From Mycolicibacterium flavescens (GTDB lineage Bacteria > Actinomycetota > Actinomycetes > Mycobacteriales > Mycobacteriaceae): a stretch of 64,000 nucleotides of DNA. Each line of letters begins with the position of its first letter. The stretch's first letter is position 1. This document shows positions 52,625-62,983 of the stretch, piece after piece. The translations under genes were made by a program, and so were the position numbers. The notes beneath the pieces are model-generated. The model was not told the DNA's origin and ran no database searches. It saw only the letters and a program-made list of their open reading frames with translations. The stretch lies in assembly GCF_001722335.1 (NCBI RefSeq), contig NZ_MIHA01000001.1:124001-188000 (forward strand), read 5' to 3'.

Positions 52625-53986
52625 TCAGATCCCGAGAACCGCCTTCGCGATCAGGAAGTAGATCAGCAGACCGGTCGCGTCGACGAAGGTCGTGATGAAC
52701 GGATTGGAGAAGACTGCCGGGTCCGCGCGGATTGCCCGTGCGAGCAACGGCATCGCCCCGCCAACCGTCGCCGCCATGGTGCACACACTCAGCAGCGTCA
52801 GCGCGATCACCGTCCCCAGCGCGCGTTCGTACACCGCGGACGTCACGACGAAGGCCACAGCACCCAGCAACAAGCCCAGCGCCAGCCCGACACGGAACTC
52901 GCGGAACAACACCTTGAACAGATCGCTCGGCCTGACGTCGCCGAGGGCCAGCGCTCGAGTGACGGTAGTGGCGGCTTGGTTTCCAGTGTTGCCTCCCGTG
53001 CCGATCAGAAGCGGCACAAACAACGCCAGCGTCACCGCCTCGGCCAACGTCTGCTCATACACCTCGAGCACCTGAACGGTCAGCGTCGCTCCGATGGCCA
53101 GGACGAGCAGCCAGACCACCCGCGAGCGCACCAGGCTCGCCACGGGCGCTGTCAGATAGGGCCGACGCAGTGGTTCGACACCGCTGATGCGGGCCTGGTC
53201 CTCCGATTCGGCCGACTCGAGGATGCGCAGCGCGTCGTCGACGGTGAGGATGCCGATCAGCCGGGTCTCCGTGTCAACGATCGGCAGGGTCAGCACCTTG
53301 AGATCGGCACACCGGCGGGCCGCGGTTTCGGCGTCGTCGGTGGCGTACGCCCACTGCACCGGACGCATCAGTTGTCCGATCGTCGTTTCGGGCGCGGCGC
53401 CGAGCAGCTCGCGAAGACTGACCACCCCGACGAGTACCCGCTCGTCGTCGGCCACCGGGAGCGTGTAGACGGTCTCGGCGTCGGCCAGATGGCGCGACAC
53501 CCGCGACATCGCCTCGGCAGTGGTCATTCCGGGGCGCACGGAGACAAATTCCGGACTCATCCGGCGCCCGATCGAACCCTGCGGATAGCCGAGGATGTCG
53601 GCGGTCATGGCGCGTTCATCGGGCGGCAGGCCCTGCAACAGCCGGTGCGCCACCGTCGCCGGTAATTCGTCGAGCAACTCGACGCGGTCATCGGGATCGA
53701 GGTCGGCGAACAGTGCGGCCACCGCATCGTCCTGCAGGGCTTCGACGAGATCGCGCTGCAGACTGGCGTCCAGGCTTTCGAACACCTGCAGTGCGAGGTC
53801 CTTCGGCAACACTCGATACAGCACTGCCTGTTGCCTGCGGTCATGACGTTCCAACGTGGCCGCGATGTCGGCCGCCGGGAGAGTCCGCACCTCGGCGGTC
53901 ATGGCCGCCACGTCCAGGCGGTCGATGGCGTCACAAAGGGCCTTCACGGCCGCATTCCGACGGTCGGTCTCAACGTCACCCGTCAC
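52625..53986 (-). CDS. mgtE: Magnesium transporter MgtE
   Basis: A 453-residue MgtE-type Mg2+ channel. An N-terminal superhelical domain (residues about 15-130, with DPDDRVELLDELP) and two CBS domains (about 135-255) sense cytoplasmic magnesium. A C-terminal membrane domain has about five helices, including the signature LFVPLLIGTGGNTGNQAATTVTRALALGD. The GTG at 53984-53986 overlaps by four bases the stop of a remnant frame upstream. I do not recall mgtE at this place in M. tuberculosis, so it was probably inserted here. Confidence 0.95.
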   Translation of the reverse strand: MTGDVETDRRNAAVKALCDAIDRLDVAAMTAEVRTLPAADIAATLERHDRRQQAVLYRVLPKDLALQVFESLDASLQRDLVEALQDDAVAALFADLDPDDRVELLDELPATVAHRLLQGLPPDERAMTADILGYPQGSIGRRMSPEFVSVRPGMTTAEAMSRVSRHLADAETVYTLPVADDERVLVGVVSLRELLGAAPETTIGQLMRPVQWAYATDDAETAARRCADLKVLTLPIVDTETRLIGILTVDDALRILESAESEDQARISGVEPLRRPYLTAPVASLVRSRVVWLLVLAIGATLTVQVLEVYEQTLAEAVTLALFVPLLIGTGGNTGNQAATTVTRALALGDVRPSDLFKVLFREFRVGLALGLLLGAVAFVVTSAVYERALGTVIALTLLSVCTMAATVGGAMPLLARAIRADPAVFSNPFITTFVDATGLLIYFLIAKAVLGI

Positions 53987-54093
53987 GGGTGACCCTCGAG
54001 CCGCGCCTTGACGTCCGGAAAGCGGTCGTCGATGTAGGCGCGGTGGTCGATGTAGGCGTCGTGGGTGGAGACCCGGCTCCCCTTCCTCAACAT
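53983..54093 (-). pseudogene. Truncated duplicate of the NTF2-like gene, forming the mgtE leader
   Basis: A 36-codon frame from an ATG at 54091-54093 that ends in GTGA, overlapping the mgtE start. Its product contains DAYIDHRAYIDDRFPDVKARL, matching DAYIDYRVTGGVDGRFPDVKAWL of the intact gene at 54870-55298. Its first codons, and bases up to about 54140 upstream, also match that gene's start and promoter region (AATCGA, GTTCAATC and CGGGCTCG runs). About two-thirds of the middle and the whole 3' end are missing. It is a partial duplication with internal deletions. The copied promoter may now drive mgtE. Confidence 0.75.
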
Positions 54094-54232
54094 GGATCGA
54101 TTGAACACGGTTCGGGCTCGTCGAGTGAACTGGTAGCGGTCCGGCACTTGTTCACGACCTCATTCACGCTCGGCGTCGCGCCGGCGGGCACGATGGTGGA
54201 TCGTTTCGCGCACTGGCACCGTAGGTACAGAT

Positions 54233-54865
54233 ATGAATCCGCTCCGACGCAAACTGATGGCCGCCACCGCCCGGCAGCTGGGCCGCCCCCACGGGCCGTT
54301 CGGACTGGTCGTCGCGAAGAAGCTCAACCGGTCCAACGAGCGCGCCGTCGCGGCCGCGGTCGACGCGACCGGGGTCGGGCCCGGTGCGGTGGTCACCGAC
54401 GTGGGGTTCGGCGGCGGGGTCGGGTTGCGGCTGCTGCTCGACCGGGTCGGTCGCGGCGGCGTGGTGCACGGGGTCGAGGTCGCGGAAACGATGCTGCGGC
54501 GCGCCCGGCGGGGCTTCGCGCGCGACATCGCGGCGGGCCGGCTGCGGTTGCACGACGGATCGCTGACCGCGCTGCCGTTCGACGACGGCGTGCTCGACGC
54601 CGTCGTCACCGTCAACACGGTGTACTTCATTCCCGATCTCGACGCCGCCTGCGCCGAGTTGGCCCGGGTCGTGCGGCCGGGCGGCCGGGTCGTGATCGGC
54701 ATCGGCGACCCCGACGTGATGCGCCACGCGCCGTTCACCGCCTACGGGTTCACGCTGCGGCCCGTCGACGAGGTCCGCGCGGCTCTCGCAGGCACCGGGC
54801 TGACCGTCGAGCACCGGCCGATTGCCGACCACCCCATCCCCCGGCACGTGCTGGTCGGGCGCTGA
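54233..54865 (+). CDS. Class I SAM-dependent methyltransferase
   Basis: A 210-residue methyltransferase with the AdoMet-binding motif I VVTDVGFGGGVGLRLLL, an acidic residue at the end of strand two (GVEVAETM), DGSLTALPFDDGVLDAVVTVNTVYFIPDL as motifs II-III, and RPGGRVVIGI. It looks like a UbiE/methyltransferase-11-type small-molecule enzyme. Substrate unknown. It is flanked by the truncated and the intact copies of the NTF2-like gene, and may have been inserted between duplicated sequences. Confidence 0.9.
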   Translation: MNPLRRKLMAATARQLGRPHGPFGLVVAKKLNRSNERAVAAAVDATGVGPGAVVTDVGFGGGVGLRLLLDRVGRGGVVHGVEVAETMLRRARRGFARDIAAGRLRLHDGSLTALPFDDGVLDAVVTVNTVYFIPDLDAACAELARVVRPGGRVVIGIGDPDVMRHAPFTAYGFTLRPVDEVRAALAGTGLTVEHRPIADHPIPRHVLVGR

Positions 54866-54869
54866 CGGT

Positions 54870-55298
54870 TCAGAGCAGCTTGTCGAAGCACTTCTCCTCG
54901 ACGCGCCTGCTCATCCGCCACCCGTCCGCGGTGCGGATGAACTCGTCGACGTACCAGATCCCGACGAAATAGATTGGCGCACCGTCTTTGTGCGCACCGC
55001 CCATCACCATGGGGTTGAAGCAGATGGCTCGCGACGTGGCGTGATTGCCGGACACGCGGATGTCGACGTTGCCGAGCATGTGGTAGTACGCCGGGAAGTT
55101 CGGCAGCACGTCCTTGAGCCAGGCCTTGACGTCCGGAAAACGCCCGTCGACGCCGCCGGTCACCCGGTAGTCGATGTAGGCGTCCTCGGTGAACACCCGG
55201 TCGAGGTCGTCGAACCGCTTCTGGTCGATGGCCGTCGAGTAGTCGATCAGTAACTGCTGGATCTCCAGGCGGTCCGAGATCTCCTCCAGGCTCAACAT
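54870..55298 (-). CDS. SnoaL/NTF2-like protein (probable Rv2910c counterpart)
   Basis: A 142-residue NTF2-fold protein (147 if a GTG at 55313 is used). It has the helix SLEEISDRLEIQQLLIDYSTAIDQKRFDDLDRVFTEDAYIDY and the last strands FVGIWYVDEFIRTADGWRMSRR. Such proteins act as small isomerases/dehydratases or ligand binders. Its place beside the carboxypeptidase gene and its length suggest it is the counterpart of Rv2910c. A decayed partial copy is at 53983-54140. The downstream methyltransferase converges on it. Confidence 0.88.
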   Translation of the reverse strand: MLSLEEISDRLEIQQLLIDYSTAIDQKRFDDLDRVFTEDAYIDYRVTGGVDGRFPDVKAWLKDVLPNFPAYYHMLGNVDIRVSGNHATSRAICFNPMVMGGAHKDGAPIYFVGIWYVDEFIRTADGWRMSRRVEEKCFDKLL

Positions 55299-55420
55299 GC
55301 GTCGATTCAACACGGTGCGGGCTCGCCGAGCGTGAAGTGGTGGCGGTTCGCGGTCTGAATCCAGGGCCGGATTTCCAACCCTGGGTTCACGCTCGAGGTG
55401 CGGGGTTAGGCTCGGGACCC

Positions 55421-56299
55421 ATGCGCAGAACCGTGACCTGGCTGGCGATCATCGGCGCGCTGCTGACCGCGCTGTGCCCGGCAGCGGCCGCCGCGCCGGC
55501 CGCGGTGCAGCAGCCGGCCGGCTCGGTGCCGATTCCCGACGGGCCGGCCCACGCCTGGGTCGTCGCGGACATGGACAGCGGCGCGGTGTTGGCCGCGCGC
55601 GACGAGTACGGGCAGTACGCCCCGGCGAGCACCATCAAGGTGCTGCTGGCCCTGACGGTCCTCGACGAGCTCCCGCTGGACATGACGGTGGTCGCGAACG
55701 AGGCCGACACCCGGGTGGAGTGCAACTGCGCGGGCGTCGCTCCCGGCATCGTCTACACCACGCGGCAACTCCTCGAAGCGGTGCTGCTGGTCTCGGGCAA
55801 TGACGCGGCCAACACGCTGGCCACCATGCTGGGCGGGCGCGATGTCGCGGTCACCAAGATGAACGCCAAGGCCGCGCTGCTGGGCGCCTACGGAACCAAC
55901 GTCGGTTCGCCGTCGGGGCTGGACGGTCCGGGCATCGACATGTGGTCTTCACCGCACGATCTGGCGGTGATCTTCCGCGCCGCGATGGCCAACCCGGTGT
56001 TCGCGGCGATCACCGCCCAGCCGACCGCGGTGTTCCCGACCAGAACCGGCGACAAGGTGCTGGTCAACCAGGACGAGTTGCTCAAGCGTTACCCCGGCAC
56101 GCTCGGCGGCAAGACCGGGTTCACCGATCGCGCGCAGAAGACATTCGTGGCCGCCGCGCAGCGCAACGGCCGCCGGTTGGTGATCGCGATGATGTTCGGG
56201 ATGGACAAACCCGGCCAGCCGACGTACTGGGATCAGGCCGCCGCCCTGTTCGACTGGGGATTCGCGCAGCCTGCCGGCACCAGTATCGGCGCCCTGTAG
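55421..56299 (+). CDS. dacB2: D-alanyl-D-alanine carboxypeptidase (DacB2-like)
   Basis: A 292-residue secreted penicillin-binding-type carboxypeptidase, trimming the terminal D-Ala of peptidoglycan stem peptides. A signal peptide runs to AAAAPAAV. The three active-site motifs are S-x-x-K in YAPASTIKVLL, S-x-N in LLVSGNDAANTLA, and K-T-G in LGGKTGFTDRAQ. The length and position correspond to DacB2 (Rv2911). An upstream start at 55337 is open but MRRTVTWLAIIGALLTALCP gives the normal signal. A close relative follows 72 bases downstream. Confidence 0.94.
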   Translation: MRRTVTWLAIIGALLTALCPAAAAAPAAVQQPAGSVPIPDGPAHAWVVADMDSGAVLAARDEYGQYAPASTIKVLLALTVLDELPLDMTVVANEADTRVECNCAGVAPGIVYTTRQLLEAVLLVSGNDAANTLATMLGGRDVAVTKMNAKAALLGAYGTNVGSPSGLDGPGIDMWSSPHDLAVIFRAAMANPVFAAITAQPTAVFPTRTGDKVLVNQDELLKRYPGTLGGKTGFTDRAQKTFVAAAQRNGRRLVIAMMFGMDKPGQPTYWDQAAALFDWGFAQPAGTSIGAL

Positions 56300-56371
56300 C
56301 GCTGCCGAAGTTGCTCAATCGCAACGAATCCGAGACCGGCGCGGACAGCGCGGCGGATACGCTCGGCGGCC

Positions 56372-57205
56372 ATGCGAAGCTTGCTGGCTGCGTTGGCCAT
56401 CGCGCTGTCAGCGGCTCTGGGTGTCGCGGCGCCCGCCTCCGCGCAACCCGGCGGTGAGCCGTCGGGCGCGGTCGCTCTGCCCGACGGGCCCGCGCAGTCG
56501 TGGGTGCTCGCCGACCTGGACTCCGGGCGGATTCTGGCCTCCCGCAACCCGCATGAACCCCGCGCGCCGGCAAGCACGATCAAGGCGCTGCTGGCGATCG
56601 TCGTACTGGACGCGCTTCCGCTCAACGGCGTGATCGCGGCGCGGCCCGCGGCGGCCGACGTCGAATGCTCGTGCGCCGGAGTCAAAGCCGGCCGGCCCTA
56701 CACCGTGCGTCAGTTGCTCGACGGGCTGATGCTGGTGTCCGGCAACGACGCGGCCAACGTCCTCGCCGACGGCCTCGGCGGCTACCGCGTCGCCGTGGCC
56801 AAGATGAACGCCAAGGCCGCGTCGCTCGGTGCGCGCAGCACGCGGGTGTCGTCGCCGTCCGGACTCGACGGGCCGGGGATGGAATCGTTCACCACCGCAA
56901 CCGATCTCGCGATGATCTATCGACATGCATTGCGGTATCCGGCTTTCGCCGCGATCGTGCGCCAGCCGTCGTCGCTGTTCCCGACTGACAGCGGCCCCAA
57001 GACCATCACCAACCAGAACCAGCTGCTGAAGAGGTATCCGGGCACACTGGTCGGCAAGACCGGCTACACCAACCTGGCCCGCGATACGTATGTCGCTGCG
57101 GCGCAACGCAATGGTCGACGGTTGGTGGTCGCCCAGCTCTACGGCAGCGGGGACCTGTACGGCCAGGCGATCAAGCTGTTCGACTGGGGTTTCGCCCAAC
57201 CCTGA
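56372..57205 (+). CDS. D-alanyl-D-alanine carboxypeptidase, tandem paralogue
   Basis: A 277-residue second carboxypeptidase with the same plan: signal peptide ending in APASAQ, S-x-x-K in RAPASTIKALL, S-x-N in MLVSGNDAANVLAD and K-T-G in LVGKTGYTNLAR. It shares long stretches with its neighbour (SGNDAAN, AKMNAKAA-LGA, SPSGLDGPG, FPT, NQ-LLKRYPGTL-GKTG), so the pair arose by duplication. It ends with IKLFDWGFAQP, parallel to ALFDWGFAQP in the first. The two may differ in substrate preference or expression. Confidence 0.94.
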   Translation: MRSLLAALAIALSAALGVAAPASAQPGGEPSGAVALPDGPAQSWVLADLDSGRILASRNPHEPRAPASTIKALLAIVVLDALPLNGVIAARPAAADVECSCAGVKAGRPYTVRQLLDGLMLVSGNDAANVLADGLGGYRVAVAKMNAKAASLGARSTRVSSPSGLDGPGMESFTTATDLAMIYRHALRYPAFAAIVRQPSSLFPTDSGPKTITNQNQLLKRYPGTLVGKTGYTNLARDTYVAAAQRNGRRLVVAQLYGSGDLYGQAIKLFDWGFAQP

Positions 57206-57224
57206 CCTCCGCCCGGTTTGTGTG

Positions 57225-57351
57225 GCGAGCGTGCGTGTCTGCGCCCCGACACGCCGCGAAAAGCCAACACTTTGCGCACGTTCGCGCCGCGACGAGCGTG
57301 CGCGAACACAGCGGAAACTCCGGCGCGTCGCCACCAGACACGCACGCTCGC
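57225..57351. repeat. Long nested inverted repeat between convergent genes
   Basis: A 17-base arm GCGAGCGTGCGTGTCTG (57225-57241) is perfectly complementary to CAGACACGCACGCTCGC (57335-57351). Inside it a second inverted repeat pairs GTTCGCGC (57280-57287) with GCGCGAAC (57300-57307). It fills most of the gap between the second carboxypeptidase and the amidohydrolase gene. It may be a bidirectional terminator or a palindromic dispersed element. Confidence 0.8.
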
Positions 57352-57370
57352 GGTACGAAGGCGAAGCAAA

Positions 57371-58444
57371 CTAGGCGAACACGCGGCCGCGCAGGATCAC
57401 CACGTCGGGGTGGTTGAGGACGGCCGCGCCGCGGCGCGGATCCTCCGAATAGCACACCAGATCGGCGGGGGCGCCGTGCTCCATCGCGGGCCGGCCCAGC
57501 CACTCGCGGGCGCTCCAGCACGCCGCGCCCAGCGCCTCGGTCGCCGACATCCCGATGCGGGTCAGCGCCTCGATCTCGTCGGCGATCCGCCCGTGCGCCA
57601 CCATGCTGCCCGCGTCGGTGCCCGCATAGATCGGCACCCCGGCCTCCCGGGCCGCCGCGATACGCGGATAGCACTTCTCGTGCAGATCCCGCATGTGCCG
57701 GGCGTACGTCGGGTATTTGGCCGCCGCGTCCGCGATGCCTGGGAAGTTCGCGATGTTGATCAGCGTCGGCACCAGCGCGGTGCCGTGCTCCACCATCAGG
57801 TCGATGGTGTCGTCGGTCAGACCGGTTCCGTGTTCGATGCAGTCGATGCCGGCCTTGATCAGCCCGGGCAGCGCGTCCTCGCTGAACACGTGGGCGGTGA
57901 CGCGGGCGCCGTTGTCGTGGGCGGCGTCGATCGCGGCCTTGAGCACCTCGTCGGACCACAGCGGCGCCAGGTCGCCGACCTCACGGTCGATCCAGTCCCC
58001 GACCAGCTTGACCCAGCCGTCGCCGAACCGCGCCTGTTCGGCGACCGCGGCGGGCAGCGCGGACTCGTCCTCCAGCTCGATCGCGAAGTCCCGCTGGTAC
58101 CGCTTCGGGCGCGCGAGGTGGCGGCCGGCGCGGATGATCTCGGGCAGGTCGTCGCGGTCGGCGAGGCTGCGGGTGTCGATCGGCGATCCGGCGTCGCGCA
58201 GCAGCAGCGCCCCCACGTCGCGTTCGACCTCGGCCTGCGCGATGCAGTCGTCGAGGTTGTCGAGCGGACCGTGATCGCCGAGGCCGACGTGACAGTGCGC
58301 GTCGACCAGGCCGGGCAGCACCCAGCCGCCGTCGAAAACCGTCTCCGCGCCGCTGACCGGTTCGGCGCTGAGCGCGCCGCGGTCGATCCACCACTCCACC
58401 GGCTCCCCGGTCGGCAGGCCGCGACCCCGAACGTGCAGCGCCAC
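57371..58444 (-). CDS. Amidohydrolase-superfamily metal-dependent hydrolase (Rv2915c-like)
   Basis: A 357-residue amidohydrolase. The metal-binding H-x-H is in LPGLVDAHCHVGLGD; later parts are VTAHVFSEDALPGLIKAGIDCIEHGTGL and the aspartate of PIYAGTDAGSMVAHGRIADEI. The C-terminal RLADLVCYSEDPRRGA-like segment belongs to the beta-sandwich shared by imidazolonepropionase-like members. Its position before ffh matches Rv2915c. The natural substrate is unknown. It is one base from ffh on the same strand. Confidence 0.9.
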   Translation of the reverse strand: MALHVRGRGLPTGEPVEWWIDRGALSAEPVSGAETVFDGGWVLPGLVDAHCHVGLGDHGPLDNLDDCIAQAEVERDVGALLLRDAGSPIDTRSLADRDDLPEIIRAGRHLARPKRYQRDFAIELEDESALPAAVAEQARFGDGWVKLVGDWIDREVGDLAPLWSDEVLKAAIDAAHDNGARVTAHVFSEDALPGLIKAGIDCIEHGTGLTDDTIDLMVEHGTALVPTLINIANFPGIADAAAKYPTYARHMRDLHEKCYPRIAAAREAGVPIYAGTDAGSMVAHGRIADEIEALTRIGMSATEALGAACWSAREWLGRPAMEHGAPADLVCYSEDPRRGAAVLNHPDVVILRGRVFA

Positions 58445-58445
58445 G

Positions 58446-60005
<1,560 letters not shown>

Positions 60006-60065
60006 GCCGTCCAGCCTAATGGGAGCGCGACGGTGACCGCCCCGGCAGGGCGGACGCGCCCGCGA

Positions 60066-62534
60066 TCAGCTGGCTTCGGAGACCGGCTTGGCCGGCGGCG
60101 GCGTGGGCAGCACCGCGTACAGGTCGCGGTCGAGGTCCTCGCGCAGCGCCGGACCTGCGGTGATACCGAACAGGTCGACGACCGACGAACCCAGCGTCGT
60201 GACCTTCGCCCAGGCGATGTCGACACCGTCGCGTTCGAACACGGCGGTGAGCCGAGCCAGCAGCCCGGCACGGTCGGTGCTGCGGATCTGGGCGACGAGC
60301 TCACCCGGCCTCGCGCCGTCGGACCACAGGATCCGCGGCGGTGCGGCGACGTGGTTGATCGGGACCGCGGCCGGGACCTCCCCGGCGCGGCCCGACCCGT
60401 GTTTCGACGCGTCGCGGTCGCGGCGGTCCAAGGCCTCCAGCACGTCGAGTTCGCCGTCGAGCGCGAGGATCAGTTGCTGGCGCAGCAGTTCGGCGGCCGG
60501 CGGCGCACCAAAGTGCGGGGACACCACGAACGTGTTGATCGCCGCACCCTCGTGACCGTTGACCGACGCCGAGTGCACCCGCAGCGAGTTCAGCGCCAGC
60601 ACACCGGCCGCCTTCGACAGGAACCCCCGCCGGTCGGGCGCGATCATCGTGACGTGATGGATCTGCGGGCTGTCACCGGGGGTCATCTCGACGTGCACGC
60701 CCACTTGCGAAGCTATCGAAAGGTGCCGGGGATCAACGGGATCCGGCTGCGGCAGCGGTTCCCCGGCCATCACCATCCTGCACCGACCGACCAGATCCCC
60801 GATCAGGGAGGCCTTCCAGTCGCCCCACACTCCGGGTCCGGTGGCCAGCGAGTCGGCCTCGGCCAGCACGTGCAGCAGTTCCAGCAGAACCAGATCGCCG
60901 TCGAGTGCCTCGGCCACTGCGGCGATCGTGGCGGGATCCTGCAGGTCCCGGCGGACCGCGGTGTGCGGCAGCAGCAGGTGGTGGCGGACGACTTTGGACA
61001 GGATCTCCACGTCCGACGGCCACAGCCCCAGCCGGGTGCCGATCTGGGTGGCCAGCTCGGCACCGATCACGCTGTGGTCGCCGCCGCGCCCCTTGCCGAT
61101 GTCGTGACACAGCGCGCCCAGCAGCAGCAAGTCCGGCCGGGACACGCGGGTGGTGAATGCGCTTGCCCGCGCGACGGTTTCGACGAGGTGACGGTCGACG
61201 GTCCAGATGTGCACGACATCTCGCGGCGGTAGGTCGCGCACCGCGCCCCATTCGGGGAACAGCCTGCCCCACAGGCCGGTGCGGTCGAGAGCCTCGATGG
61301 TGGCCACCGCCGACGGTCCCGCGGCGAGCATCACCAGCAGGTCTTTGAGCGCCTGCGCCGGCCACGGGGTGCGCAGTTCCGGTGCGGCCGCGGCCAACCG
61401 GGCCAGCGTCGACGCGGCCATCGGCAGGCCGGTGGTCGCCGAAGCGGCGGCGACCCGCAGGATGAGCCCGGGGTCGCGTTCGGGGCGCGCGTCGCGAGCC
61501 AGGATGACCTCTCCCGCGAATTCGATGACTCCCTCGTCGAGGGGTCGGCGCGACGGGCGGCGCAGCGCGGCGAATCCGCGCCGCGGCAGCGCGTTGCCCG
61601 CGGTGCGGATCCCGGCGTCGACGTAGAAACTGATCGTGCGCGCGGCATCGGAGAGCATGCGGGCCAGGTCGAACCGGTCACCGATGTGCAGTGCGGCGCC
61701 GATCTCGTCGGCGTGCTGCGCCAACAGCAGGTCGCGACCGCGCCCGGCGACCCGGTGCAGTTCGGTGCGCACGTTGAGCAGCGCGAGATGCGCTTCGCCG
61801 AGTGTGCCGATCGGCGAGGCCAGGCTCCGGTTGGGATACACGTCGGTCAGCTGGGCGATCGACAGGGCGTTGAGCAACTGCACGTCGCGCAGCCCGCCGC
61901 GGCCGCATTTGAGGTCAGGTTCGGCGCGGTGCGCGATCTCCCCGCTGCGGCCCCAGCGCGCCCTGGTGTGCTCGACGAGTTCGTCGAAGCGGGAGGCGAT
62001 TCCGGTTCGCCACTGCCGTCGGGCCCCGCCGATCAACAGCGACGACAGATCCGAGTCACCGGTGATGTGACGGGCCTCGAGCATCGCCAGGCCCGCGGAG
62101 ATGTCCTCACCGGCCACCTTGAGCGCCTCCGGAACGGTACGCACGCTGTGGTCGATGCGAATGTTGGCGTCCCACAGCGGATACCACAGCAGCTCGGCGA
62201 CCTGGCTGACGATGTCGGTGGGCATATTGTCGTGCAGCAGCGTCAGGTCCAGGTCGGAGTGCGGGACGAACTCCCCGCGCCCCAGCCCGCCGGTCGCGAC
62301 GATCGCAAAACCACTGGTCGGGGTGATCCCGATCTCGGTGGCCTTTGTGGTGAGCCAGAACTCGTGCAGATCCTGCAGCGCCTCGCGCAGCGCAGCCGAA
62401 TCCAGTTGGCGCGCACCGCCGGAGAGCAGCTGCTTGGCGGCAGCGGCCAGGTCGGTGGCGGGACGGGACGAGCCCGCCGCCGGCGCCACCCATCGAGAGG
62501 GGGCACCGGCGGCGGGTCGCTGTTTCTCGGTCAT
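60066..62534 (-). CDS. glnD: PII uridylyltransferase / uridylyl-removing enzyme family (GlnD)
   Basis: An 822-residue GlnD. The nucleotidyltransferase motif [20 protein letters not shown] is near residues 82-100, the HD hydrolase motif in [27 protein letters not shown] near 480, and two ACT domains end the protein (starting at [21 protein letters not shown] and [18 protein letters not shown]). In actinobacteria the enzyme adenylylates GlnK/PII in response to nitrogen status. It lies downstream of amt-glnB in the same direction. Confidence 0.96.
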   Translation of the reverse strand: MTEKQRPAAGAPSRWVAPAAGSSRPATDLAAAAKQLLSGGARQLDSAALREALQDLHEFWLTTKATEIGITPTSGFAIVATGGLGRGEFVPHSDLDLTLLHDNMPTDIVSQVAELLWYPLWDANIRIDHSVRTVPEALKVAGEDISAGLAMLEARHITGDSDLSSLLIGGARRQWRTGIASRFDELVEHTRARWGRSGEIAHRAEPDLKCGRGGLRDVQLLNALSIAQLTDVYPNRSLASPIGTLGEAHLALLNVRTELHRVAGRGRDLLLAQHADEIGAALHIGDRFDLARMLSDAARTISFYVDAGIRTAGNALPRRGFAALRRPSRRPLDEGVIEFAGEVILARDARPERDPGLILRVAAASATTGLPMAASTLARLAAAAPELRTPWPAQALKDLLVMLAAGPSAVATIEALDRTGLWGRLFPEWGAVRDLPPRDVVHIWTVDRHLVETVARASAFTTRVSRPDLLLLGALCHDIGKGRGGDHSVIGAELATQIGTRLGLWPSDVEILSKVVRHHLLLPHTAVRRDLQDPATIAAVAEALDGDLVLLELLHVLAEADSLATGPGVWGDWKASLIGDLVGRCRMVMAGEPLPQPDPVDPRHLSIASQVGVHVEMTPGDSPQIHHVTMIAPDRRGFLSKAAGVLALNSLRVHSASVNGHEGAAINTFVVSPHFGAPPAAELLRQQLILALDGELDVLEALDRRDRDASKHGSGRAGEVPAAVPINHVAAPPRILWSDGARPGELVAQIRSTDRAGLLARLTAVFERDGVDIAWAKVTTLGSSVVDLFGITAGPALREDLDRDLYAVLPTPPPAKPVSEAS

Positions 62535-62611
62535 CTCGTCATCTCCCCACCTGTCGGAATCAGCAATCGGTTCATCGGGTCGGGAGACGACCTCTCATTT
62601 GGTCAAGCGGC

Positions 62612-62983
<372 letters not shown>

